From assembly GCA_017539635.1 (NCBI GenBank), contig JAFYCQ010000255.1, positions 1-6,531 of the forward strand: a DNA stretch of 6,531 bases, written 5' to 3'. How positions within the stretch are numbered: position 1 is the stretch's first letter; every line of letters starts with the position of its first letter. Position numbers and translations under genes: made by a program. Below are positions 1 to 6,531 of the stretch, in pieces. The DNA is from Oscillospiraceae bacterium. Lineage in GTDB: Bacteria > Bacillota > Clostridia > Oscillospirales > Oscillospiraceae. The notes under the pieces are model-generated. The model was not told where the DNA came from, did not search any database, and saw only the letters and a program-made list of their open reading frames with translations.

Positions 1-2013
1 ATGGCCCTGGTGGGCATTTCCGCCGTTCCGGACGGATTCGGCTCCTGGCAGGAATACGTAGGCGCTCTGGACGAACTGCAGGGCGTTGACGCGGTGACCA
101 CATTTTTCGCCGCCCGCAGCATCATGGGCAAAGCGGGAATAGTCATCATGACCATAACCGCCGTTTCGGCAATCCTCACCGGCATAATAGGCGGCTACAG
201 AGCCACCACGAGGATCCTTTCCACAATGGCGGAGGACCGCATCCTCTCCGAGAGATTTTCCAAAACGACCTACAGCATACTCTTCATCATGGTGATCGCC
301 ATCGTCCTCTCGTTTTTGGGGCGAAACACGCTGATCTGGTTTGTGGATCTGACCTCCTTCGGCGCCGTCGTGGGCTTCGGATATACCTCCGCCGCCGCGT
401 GGAAGATAGCGAAAACCGAGGGAAAAACTTCGAGCATGGTCTTCGGCATCATCGGCACGGCCATTTCCGTTGTTTTCGTCGTCGTGCAGCTCGTCCCCAG
501 GCTTGCGGCCCTGGAGGCCATGGGCAGCGAGGCGTTTCTGCTGCTCTCCCTCTGGTGCCTTGTGGGCTTCGTCTTTTACTGGCGCACCGTGCGCAACAGC
601 ACTCTTACGGAATTCAGCGGCATATCCACCTCCGGCATCGTGCTTTTCGCGCTCTTGATCTATTCCTCCCTCATGTGGCTGGGGAAAAGGCTCACGGCCG
701 TGCATGACACGGAGGAAATGAAGTCCGTTCTGGTGTGGGGCGGCGCCGTTCTGATGCTCATAATTTTCGTCGGGCTGACGGTCATGCTCTACGTGCAGAA
801 CTACGTGCGGAAAAAGCACGAGGCAGTGGAGCGGGAAAAGATACGGGCAGTGGAGGGGAACCTTGCCAAAAGCCAGTTCCTGTTCAACATGTCTCACGAC
901 ATACGCACGCCCATGAACGCCATAATCGGCTACACGAACCTGGCGCTGAAGGAGCCCGCCTCCCAGCAGCTCCGGGAATATCTTGAAAAAATCGACCTTT
1001 CCAGCCATCATCTGCTGGCTCTAATAAACGACATTCTGGAAATGAGCCGCATAGAGAGCGGGAGGCTGGAGCTGGAATATACGCCCACGGATCTGTGCGC
1101 CATGTTTGACGGGATAAGAGATCTGTTCTCCGAGCAGATGAAGCAGAAGCAGATGAACTTTTCCGTCCACACCTCCCAGGTGCATAACCGTTACGTCTGG
1201 TGCGACAGGAAGAATCTGAACCGGGTGCTCCTGAACATTCTGAGCAACGCCTACAAATTCACCGAGGCAGGCGGCACGATCACCGCCGTGCTGTGGGAGA
1301 TCGGCGCCGGCGAGAACGGCTACGGCTCCTATGAAATGCGCATCCAGGACAACGGCATCGGCATGTCCCAGAAATTTGTCGAAAAGATGTGGGACGCTTT
1401 TGAGAGGGAGCGCACCTCTACCGACAGCGGGATAGAGGGAACGGGCCTGGGGCTTTCCATAACGAAGAGCATCATAGATCTTATGGGCGGCACCATCGAG
1501 GTGCTGACCGCTCCCGGCAGCGGCACGGAAATGATAATCCGCCTGAAATTCCGCCTGGCCGAGGAAAAGGACGTGGAGCGGGAAAAACCCGAGGAGGAAG
1601 AAAAGACCGAAGAGGCCGTAGATTTCACCGGAAAGCGCCTCCTTTTGGTGGAGGACAACGAAATAAACAAAGAAATAGCCAATATGATACTGGAACAGCT
1701 GGGCTTTGAAGTGGAGACCGCGGAAAACGGTCAGACCGCCGTGGAGAAGGTGTCCGCCTCCCGTCCGGGCTATTACGATCTCATCCTCATGGACATCCAG
1801 ATGCCCATAATGGACGGCTACGCCGCCACAAGGGCAATACGGAGGCTGGACAATGAACAGCTTGCCGGCATACCCATCGTCGCCATGACGGCCAACGCAT
1901 TTGCCGAGGATATCCGCGCTTCTGAAGAAGCCGGCATGAACGGACATATAGCCAAGCCCATAGATATACAGGTCATGATCAAAACCATAACTGACGTCCT
2001 GAACGGACGCTGA
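1..2013 (+). CDS. APC permease-like transporter fused to hybrid histidine kinase (HK-REC), probably 5'-partial
   Basis: This is a membrane sensor kinase whose sensor resembles the second half of an amino-acid permease. Residues 1-267 contain about seven hydrophobic segments (roughly 46-65, 90-107, 110-133, 144-165, 178-194, 212-227, 243-265). The stretch around 64-82 (GGYRATTRILSTMAEDRIL) matches the TM8 region of APC transporters, typically 'SRxLYAMARDGxLP'. A short helical linker (266-295), with no recognisable PAS, HAMP or STAC domain, leads to the kinase core: phosphoacceptor H299 in SHDIRTP, N box N416, G1 box DNGIG 450-454, G2 box GTGLGL 480-485. After a Glu-rich linker (521-539) comes a receiver with acidic E551/D552, phosphoacceptor D598, T630 and K652. 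The kinase should autophosphorylate H299 and pass phosphate to D598. D300 and T303 fit the HDxxT pattern of kinase/phosphatase enzymes. The ATG at base 1 is probably an internal Met, because TM1-7 of the APC fold would lie upstream and no ribosome site can be seen. Transport ability cannot be judged, since the TM1 and TM6 substrate sites are outside the window. The gene ends with tandem stops. Confidence 0.88.
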   Translation: MALVGISAVPDGFGSWQEYVGALDELQGVDAVTTFFAARSIMGKAGIVIMTITAVSAILTGIIGGYRATTRILSTMAEDRILSERFSKTTYSILFIMVIAIVLSFLGRNTLIWFVDLTSFGAVVGFGYTSAAAWKIAKTEGKTSSMVFGIIGTAISVVFVVVQLVPRLAALEAMGSEAFLLLSLWCLVGFVFYWRTVRNSTLTEFSGISTSGIVLFALLIYSSLMWLGKRLTAVHDTEEMKSVLVWGGAVLMLIIFVGLTVMLYVQNYVRKKHEAVEREKIRAVEGNLAKSQFLFNMSHDIRTPMNAIIGYTNLALKEPASQQLREYLEKIDLSSHHLLALINDILEMSRIESGRLELEYTPTDLCAMFDGIRDLFSEQMKQKQMNFSVHTSQVHNRYVWCDRKNLNRVLLNILSNAYKFTEAGGTITAVLWEIGAGENGYGSYEMRIQDNGIGMSQKFVEKMWDAFERERTSTDSGIEGTGLGLSITKSIIDLMGGTIEVLTAPGSGTEMIIRLKFRLAEEKDVEREKPEEEEKTEEAVDFTGKRLLLVEDNEINKEIANMILEQLGFEVETAENGQTAVEKVSASRPGYYDLILMDIQMPIMDGYAATRAIRRLDNEQLAGIPIVAMTANAFAEDIRASEEAGMNGHIAKPIDIQVMIKTITDVLNGR

Positions 2014-2023
2014 TAAAAGCCGC

Positions 2024-2029
2024 AGGAGG
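2024..2029 (+). promoter_or_regulatory. Ribosome binding site for the REC-GGDEF-EAL-GGDEF gene
   Basis: AGGAGG is a perfect Shine-Dalgarno core, 10 bases before the ATG at 2040. It lies in the 26-base gap after the first gene's stop and fixes the start of the second gene, since no other in-frame start codon lies between the stop and this ATG. The short gap implies co-transcription with the upstream kinase. Confidence 0.9.
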
Positions 2030-2039
2030 AAAACAGACC

Positions 2040-4268
2040 ATGTCTGAAAACAGCTCAAGATTCCGCCCTTCCGTTGAAAAGAGAAGAATACTCCTGGTGG
2101 AAGATGAATTTATAAACCAGGAGATACTCGGCATGTATCTGCGGGACGATTATGAGGTCGTTCCCGCGACAACGGGCACCGAGGCGCTGAATATAATCCA
2201 CGATCAGTTCGACACGCTGAGCCTTATACTTCTGGACCTCAATCTGCCGGACATCCACGGCCTGGACGTGCTGCGGGAGGTGAAGTCGGACAACCGTTAC
2301 GCCCGTCTTCCCGTCATAGTGATGACGGCCGACGGCGAGGCGGAGGTGGAGTGCCTCACCCTGGGGGCCATAGACTTCATACCCAAGCCCTATCCCCGGC
2401 AGGAGGTCGTCCTGGCCCGCGTGCTGCGCACCGTCGAGCTCTCCGAGGACAGGGACATCCTGCGCTGGACGGAGCGGGATCAGCTTACGGGGCTTTACAA
2501 CAAGGACTTTTTCTACCGCTACGCCGTTTCCCTCGACGCTCACCACAAGGACTCCTCCACGGACGCCATTTTTATGAATATCGATCATTTCCACACCATC
2601 AACGACCGCTACGGCAAGAGCTGCGGAGACGACGTGCTCAGGCGCGTCGGCGAAAAGGCGCTGGAAATGGTGCAGGAGACGGGAGGCATCGCCTGCCGCA
2701 GCGAAGCGGACACCTTCCTCATATACTGCCCCCACCGGGACGACTACGACTCGATGCAGGAGCAGGTCTCGGTCTATATGAACGAGGCGGGAACGGAGCA
2801 CAGCGAAAACCGGATCCGTGTAAGAATGGGCGTTTACTCCGGGGCGGACAAGTCTCTGGATATAGAGCGGCGCTTCGACAGGGCGAAATTCGCCGCAGAC
2901 AACGTAAAGGGCAGCTTTACGGGCTCCATCGGCATTTACGACGACTCCATGCACGACAAGGAGATGCTGGAGGCGCAGCTTGTTGAGGATTTCCCCCGGG
3001 CGATAAGGGAAAAGCAGTTTGAGGTTTACTATCAGCCCAAATTCGACGTGCGCCCCGACAAGCCGGTGTTAAGCAGCGCCGAGGCCCTGGTGCGCTGGAA
3101 TCATCCGCAGTTGGGGACGGTAAGCCCCGGCGTGTTCATTCCCCTGTTTGAGAAAAACGGTCTGCTCCTGCCTCTGGACAGCTACGTGTGGTCCCAGGCC
3201 GCGTCTCAGATCCGGGACTGGAAGGACAGACTGGGCATAAGCCTGCCCGTGTCGGTAAACGTGTCCCGCATCGACCTTTATGAGCCTAAGCTCGTTGAGC
3301 TTTTCCAGGATATTACGTCCGGCAACGGCCTGGACCACCGGGACCTGCTGCTGGAAATAACCGAGTCGGCATATACGGAGGACTCCGAGCAGATAGTGGA
3401 AAAGGTGCGGCAGCTGCGCAAAATAGGCTTCCGCATAGAGATGGACGACTTCGGCTCCGGCTACTCCTCCCTCAACATGCTTTCCACGCTGCCCATAGAC
3501 GCGCTGAAGCTGGACATGTATTTCATCCGCAACGCCTTCAAGGAGCGGAAGGACACTCGCCTTTTGGAGGCCATGATCCAGCTGGCCGAGTCCTTTGAGG
3601 TGCCTACGATAGCGGAGGGCGTAGAGACGGCGGAGCAGGTCTTTACCTTAAAGTCCATGGGCTGCGACATCATACAGGGCTATTATTTCTCCCGGCCCAT
3701 ACCCGCGGCGGAATTTGAAAAATTCATGCTGGAAAACAAGCCCGAAGCCCCAAAACTCCGGGCAGCGGGAAAGAAGCCCCACAGCGACAGATTTACATAT
3801 AACGCTCTGCACGATTCCCTGACCGGCCTTTATAACTACAGCGCCTTTGATATCCTGTTTCACGACTCTGACCACGACCACATAGCCGTGCTCATTGCGC
3901 AGATCGACGGATACGACGCTTTCCGCCGGGAAAAGGGGCGGGGTTATGCCGACAATGTCATCCTCCGGGTCGCCGACGTGCTCAGAAACAGCTTCCGCTC
4001 GGTAGATCATATCTGCCGCCTGCGGGAGGACGAGTTCGCCGTTATAATGACCCGGGTGACCGACGAGGAAAAAGCCCTGGTCTCCTCCAAGATAGAGCAG
4101 GTCAGCAGGGCTTTGAGTGAAGCCGGTGAGGATACGCCTGCTGTTTCCCTCAGCGTGGGCGTCGCCTTTCCCGACAGGAAAAACCCCGTGGGGAATGTTT
4201 TTGAGGACGCGGACGCGGCGCTTTGCCGGCTCAAGGAAACGGGAAAGACAGGCTGCCTGGTTTTCTGA
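2040..4268 (+). CDS. Response regulator with REC-GGDEF(degenerate)-EAL-GGDEF(degenerate); predicted c-di-GMP phosphodiesterase
   Basis: A complete 742-residue cytoplasmic protein with no signal peptide or membrane segment. The receiver (about 15-133) has E21/D22, phosphoacceptor D66, T96 and K116. The first GGDEF-like domain (about 145-300) keeps 'DQLTGLYN' but reads EADTF at 222-226 and has N180 where the first Asp of the DxD motif is expected, so cyclase activity is unlikely. The EAL domain (about 316-565) appears complete: E348 of EAL, N407, E439, D469/D470 in DDFGSGYSS, K490, E526 and Q546 match the metal-binding and catalytic residues of active enzymes. It should hydrolyse cyclic-di-GMP to pGpG. 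A second GGDEF-like domain (about 585-742) reads REDEF at 662-666 and has Q621 at the DxD position, but retains an RxxD inhibitory-site motif at 653-656. This protein is the likely output of the flanking kinases, through phosphorylation of D66. The extra C-terminal domain is unusual beside the common REC-GGDEF-EAL layout. The phosphodiesterase call is well supported by motifs; partner specificity is inference. Confidence 0.93.
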   Translation: MSENSSRFRPSVEKRRILLVEDEFINQEILGMYLRDDYEVVPATTGTEALNIIHDQFDTLSLILLDLNLPDIHGLDVLREVKSDNRYARLPVIVMTADGEAEVECLTLGAIDFIPKPYPRQEVVLARVLRTVELSEDRDILRWTERDQLTGLYNKDFFYRYAVSLDAHHKDSSTDAIFMNIDHFHTINDRYGKSCGDDVLRRVGEKALEMVQETGGIACRSEADTFLIYCPHRDDYDSMQEQVSVYMNEAGTEHSENRIRVRMGVYSGADKSLDIERRFDRAKFAADNVKGSFTGSIGIYDDSMHDKEMLEAQLVEDFPRAIREKQFEVYYQPKFDVRPDKPVLSSAEALVRWNHPQLGTVSPGVFIPLFEKNGLLLPLDSYVWSQAASQIRDWKDRLGISLPVSVNVSRIDLYEPKLVELFQDITSGNGLDHRDLLLEITESAYTEDSEQIVEKVRQLRKIGFRIEMDDFGSGYSSLNMLSTLPIDALKLDMYFIRNAFKERKDTRLLEAMIQLAESFEVPTIAEGVETAEQVFTLKSMGCDIIQGYYFSRPIPAAEFEKFMLENKPEAPKLRAAGKKPHSDRFTYNALHDSLTGLYNYSAFDILFHDSDHDHIAVLIAQIDGYDAFRREKGRGYADNVILRVADVLRNSFRSVDHICRLREDEFAVIMTRVTDEEKALVSSKIEQVSRALSEAGEDTPAVSLSVGVAFPDRKNPVGNVFEDADAALCRLKETGKTGCLVF

Positions 4269-4303
4269 CACCAAATAAACTCTGATTGCGGAAGCTTAAT
4301 TGC

Positions 4304-4309
4304 GGGGAG
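4304..4309 (+). promoter_or_regulatory. Probable ribosome binding site for the Cache-like hybrid kinase gene
   Basis: GGGGAG, 11 bases before the ATG at 4321, is the only purine-rich Shine-Dalgarno-like stretch in the 52-base gap. It is a weaker match than the AGGAGG before the second gene, which hints at lower translation of the downstream kinase. A TTG at 4300 is in frame but overlaps the site's upstream side, and a stop at 4297 closes the frame, so ATG 4321 is preferred. Confidence 0.65.
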
Positions 4310-4320
4310 CGGTAATCGCT

Positions 4321-6531
4321 ATGAAAAAAACCTGGGTCACTATCGTCAATGTGTTCATTTTGATCGCCATGCTGGCCTTTGTGTTTCTGTATTCCAGCTA
4401 TGAGAACAGATATACCACACAAAGGCAGATAGAGCATTTTGAAAACACCACGATCACAATGGAGCACGTCACGGAGAATTATCTGGAGGGCGAGCAGCGA
4501 ATATGCGACGTGTGGGCGCGCTATATCAACAGCAAGGACATGACCATAGACGAGGCCATATCCTTCATCCGCATCTCCCATGTGCTGCCCAACGCCTCTG
4601 CGCATATCGTATATTGCGATACGCTGACCGGCCTTTCCACAAGAGCGAAGCAGGAAGGCTCCGACGATTATTTCGTCTCTTATGAGCGGCTGGGGCTCTT
4701 AAACGACGTGAGCTGGATATCCGACATAGGGAAATCCATCAACATTTCCCGGGCCTATACGAACCCGGTAAACGGCGAACAGTCCCTGGCCTTCTGCAAT
4801 CTTGTCACCCTGCACGATCCGGAGACCGACAGCCTTAAGGACGCCATACTTCTGCGGGTGCTCCCCCTTTCGGAGCTGGAGCAGAAATGGGTCTTCCCCC
4901 AGGAGGAGTTTGAAAGCGCCGAGCTTTCCATGATCGACGCCGACGGGGATTATATAATCAAGGGCCACTCCTTTAAAAATTCCAGCTTCTTTGAGTTCTA
5001 CAGGTCATACAACGCCATAGAGCCCGCCCCCGCAAAAGAGTTCTTCAAAGAGATCACCTCCTCCACCGGCTCTTTTTCCATGCTCAACTCCAGGGGCGAG
5101 GAATGCGTCATCGCCTACACCCCGGTCACCGCGACAGAGGGCTGGACGCTGCTGAACTATATCCCCATGAAGGATCTGAGCGCGAATACCGAAAACTGGC
5201 TGCTGATAGGCGTCGTTTCCGCCGGCCTTCTTATCCTGTTCATATTCGACCTGGCGGTCATGCGCTCCCTCAACAAAAAGCTCCGGTCGGCGGCAACGGA
5301 GGCGGCGGCGGCCAGCAGGGCAAAAACCGACTTCCTCTCCACCATGTCCCACGACATCCGCACGCCGATGAACGCCATAATCGGCTTTACGACGATAGCG
5401 GAAAAGAATCTGGGCGATATGGAGTCCGTGGGAGAAAACCTGCGGAAGATATCCATGGCCAGCAACCACCTGCTCACTCTGATAAACGATATTCTGGACA
5501 TTTCCAAGGTCGAGAGCGGAAAGCTCAACCTCAGCCCCCAGACCTTCTCCATAGTCGAGACTGTGGAAAACCTGGTGAACATGTCCCAGCCAATGATAAA
5601 GGAAAAGAATATCGATTTCAATTTCCGCATCAGCCGGATAGAAAAAGAGTATCTCTACGCCGACCAGCTCAGGCTGAATCAGATCTACATAAACATCCTC
5701 TCCAACGCCATCAAGTACACGGAGCCCGGCGGAAACGTCAGCGTGGATCTGCGGGAGGAGGCGAGCCAGAAGCCCGGATGCGTGCATCTCACCTACATAG
5801 TGGCCGATTCCGGAATGGGAATGAGCCCGGAGTTCATGGCAAACATGTATCAGCCGTTTTCCCGCCAGACGGACAGCCGGGTGAACACCATTCAGGGAAC
5901 GGGCCTGGGACTTGCCATAACGAAGCAGATGGTGGATCTTATGGAGGGCGTCATCGACTGCCAGAGCGAGCAGGGCAAAGGCACGACCTTTACCGTATCG
6001 CTGGATATCCCCATTGCCGATCAGCAAAGAGACGATATGATGCTCGACCCGATGGACGTGCTTATCGTCGATGACGACGAGATACTTCTGGAGACCGCGG
6101 TGGAAACGCTGGAGTCTCTCGGAGTTACGGCCGACCGGGCGGAAAGCGGTCTGGAAGCTATTGGCATGATAAGGCACCGGCACGAAACGGGACGGGATTA
6201 CAGCGTTGTTATCCTGGACTGGAAGATGCCGGATATAGACGGCCCCGAAACGGTCCGCCGCATCCGCTCGGAGACGGATTCCAACGTCCCCATTCTGCTG
6301 ATCTCCGCCTACGACTGGTCGGATATCGAGGACAAGGCGAAGGAGGTCGGAGTAAACGGCTTCGTCAGCAAGCCGCTGTTCCGCTCCAGGCTTTACGATA
6401 AGATAAACGAGCTGCTGGGAACCGAGTCGAAATCCGTTGAGCCGGAGAACGACTATTCCGATCTGCAGGGCTTGAACATCCTCATAGCGGAGGACAATGA
6501 TATAAACTGGGAGATCATTTCCGCCATGCTG
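4321..6531 (+). CDS. Cache-like sensor hybrid histidine kinase (HK-REC-REC), 3'-partial
   Basis: The reading frame is open for 737 codons and runs off the window. Residues 5-25 form a first membrane segment after a short basic N-terminus and about 293-313 a second. Between them lies an extracytoplasmic sensor of about 265 residues with a two-lobed, Cache-like look: 'IDADGDYIIKG' at 205-215 and 'TEGWTLLNYIP' near 271-283 are typical of the membrane-proximal lobe. This region contains four cysteines (62, 99, 159, 262). The second membrane segment joins the kinase core directly by a helical linker, without a visible HAMP or PAS domain. Core motifs are H344 (SHDIRTP), N462, G1 box DSGMG 496-500 and G2 box GTGLGL 526-531. 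The first receiver (about 578-700) has D584-D586, phosphoacceptor D633, S662 and K684. A second receiver begins near 718 with E724/D725 and is cut by the edge; an HPt domain could follow. The gene sits 52 bases after the EAL gene with no terminator between, so it is probably in the same operon. The ligand is unknown. LuxQ- or BarA-like architecture is an analogy, not an assignment. Confidence 0.9.
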   Translation, partial: MKKTWVTIVNVFILIAMLAFVFLYSSYENRYTTQRQIEHFENTTITMEHVTENYLEGEQRICDVWARYINSKDMTIDEAISFIRISHVLPNASAHIVYCDTLTGLSTRAKQEGSDDYFVSYERLGLLNDVSWISDIGKSINISRAYTNPVNGEQSLAFCNLVTLHDPETDSLKDAILLRVLPLSELEQKWVFPQEEFESAELSMIDADGDYIIKGHSFKNSSFFEFYRSYNAIEPAPAKEFFKEITSSTGSFSMLNSRGEECVIAYTPVTATEGWTLLNYIPMKDLSANTENWLLIGVVSAGLLILFIFDLAVMRSLNKKLRSAATEAAAASRAKTDFLSTMSHDIRTPMNAIIGFTTIAEKNLGDMESVGENLRKISMASNHLLTLINDILDISKVESGKLNLSPQTFSIVETVENLVNMSQPMIKEKNIDFNFRISRIEKEYLYADQLRLNQIYINILSNAIKYTEPGGNVSVDLREEASQKPGCVHLTYIVADSGMGMSPEFMANMYQPFSRQTDSRVNTIQGTGLGLAITKQMVDLMEGVIDCQSEQGKGTTFTVSLDIPIADQQRDDMMLDPMDVLIVDDDEILLETAVETLESLGVTADRAESGLEAIGMIRHRHETGRDYSVVILDWKMPDIDGPETVRRIRSETDSNVPILLISAYDWSDIEDKAKEVGVNGFVSKPLFRSRLYDKINELLGTESKSVEPENDYSDLQGLNILIAEDNDINWEIISAML

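Noticed and set aside
1..3. ATG at base 1 as the true start of the first gene
   Set aside because: The protein would begin in the middle of the APC fold without TM1-7, and no upstream sequence exists to show a ribosome site. An internal Met is more likely, but a truncated half-permease sensor cannot be fully excluded.
1021..2058. A 345-codon open frame on the - strand opposite the first gene's kinase region
   Set aside because: It lies opposite well-supported kinase and receiver motifs, its translation resembles no family, and long antisense frames are common opposite GC-rich coding DNA.
2475..2940. Active diguanylate cyclase in the EAL protein
   Set aside because: The signature is EADTF in the first and REDEF in the second GGDEF-like domain, and both lack the first Asp of the DxD motif.
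2055..2954. A 299-codon open frame on the - strand opposite the receiver and first GGDEF domain
   Set aside because: The sense strand has clear receiver motifs across this stretch; the antisense translation has no recognisable domain or ribosome site.
4269..4320. A terminator or promoter in the gap between the second and third genes
   Set aside because: The only hairpin I can draw (GATTGC with GTAATC) is about six pairs including a G-U, with a long loop and no T run. The best -35/-10 pair (TTGCGG, GGTAAT) has poor matches, a 19-base spacer, and would start transcription almost at the ATG.
5005..6183. A 392-codon open frame on the - strand opposite the third gene
   Set aside because: It mirrors the kinase core codon for codon in the opposite direction, shows no domain, and covers a region with an intact sense-strand H box, N box and G boxes.

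Overview
The window is almost entirely coding. Three large genes run in the same direction on the + strand, with only 26 and 52 bases between them. The first gene probably enters from upstream and the third runs off the right edge, so only the middle gene is complete. All three belong to phosphorelay and cyclic-di-GMP signalling. I see no RNA gene, mobile element, CRISPR array, terminator or convincing promoter.

Layout. Bases 1-2013 encode the C-terminal half of an APC-superfamily (amino-acid permease-like) membrane protein, fused to a histidine kinase core and a C-terminal receiver domain. Bases 2040-4268 encode a cytoplasmic response regulator with the order receiver, degenerate GGDEF, intact EAL, degenerate GGDEF. 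It is predicted to be a cyclic-di-GMP phosphodiesterase. Bases 4321-6531 encode a second hybrid histidine kinase. It has an extracytoplasmic Cache-like sensor between two membrane segments, the kinase core, one complete receiver and the start of a second receiver.

How the genes may work together (inference). Two membrane sensor kinases flank one cyclic-di-GMP-degrading response regulator. One senses through a transporter-like module and the other through a Cache-like ligand-binding domain. The simplest model is that extracellular nutrient signals, plausibly amino acids or other small metabolites, feed by phosphorelay into the receiver of the EAL protein and set cyclic-di-GMP levels. No HPt domain is visible, although hybrid kinases usually need one; it may lie beyond the right edge or elsewhere in the genome.

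Organism. The kinase H-box style (SHDIRTPMNAI), strong AGGAGG-type ribosome binding site, moderately high GC and frequent ATA isoleucine codons together suggest an anaerobic, GC-richer member of the Clostridia, such as an Oscillospirales-like gut bacterium. Synergistia or Coriobacteriia remain possible. This placement is a weak inference from style, not from a marker gene.
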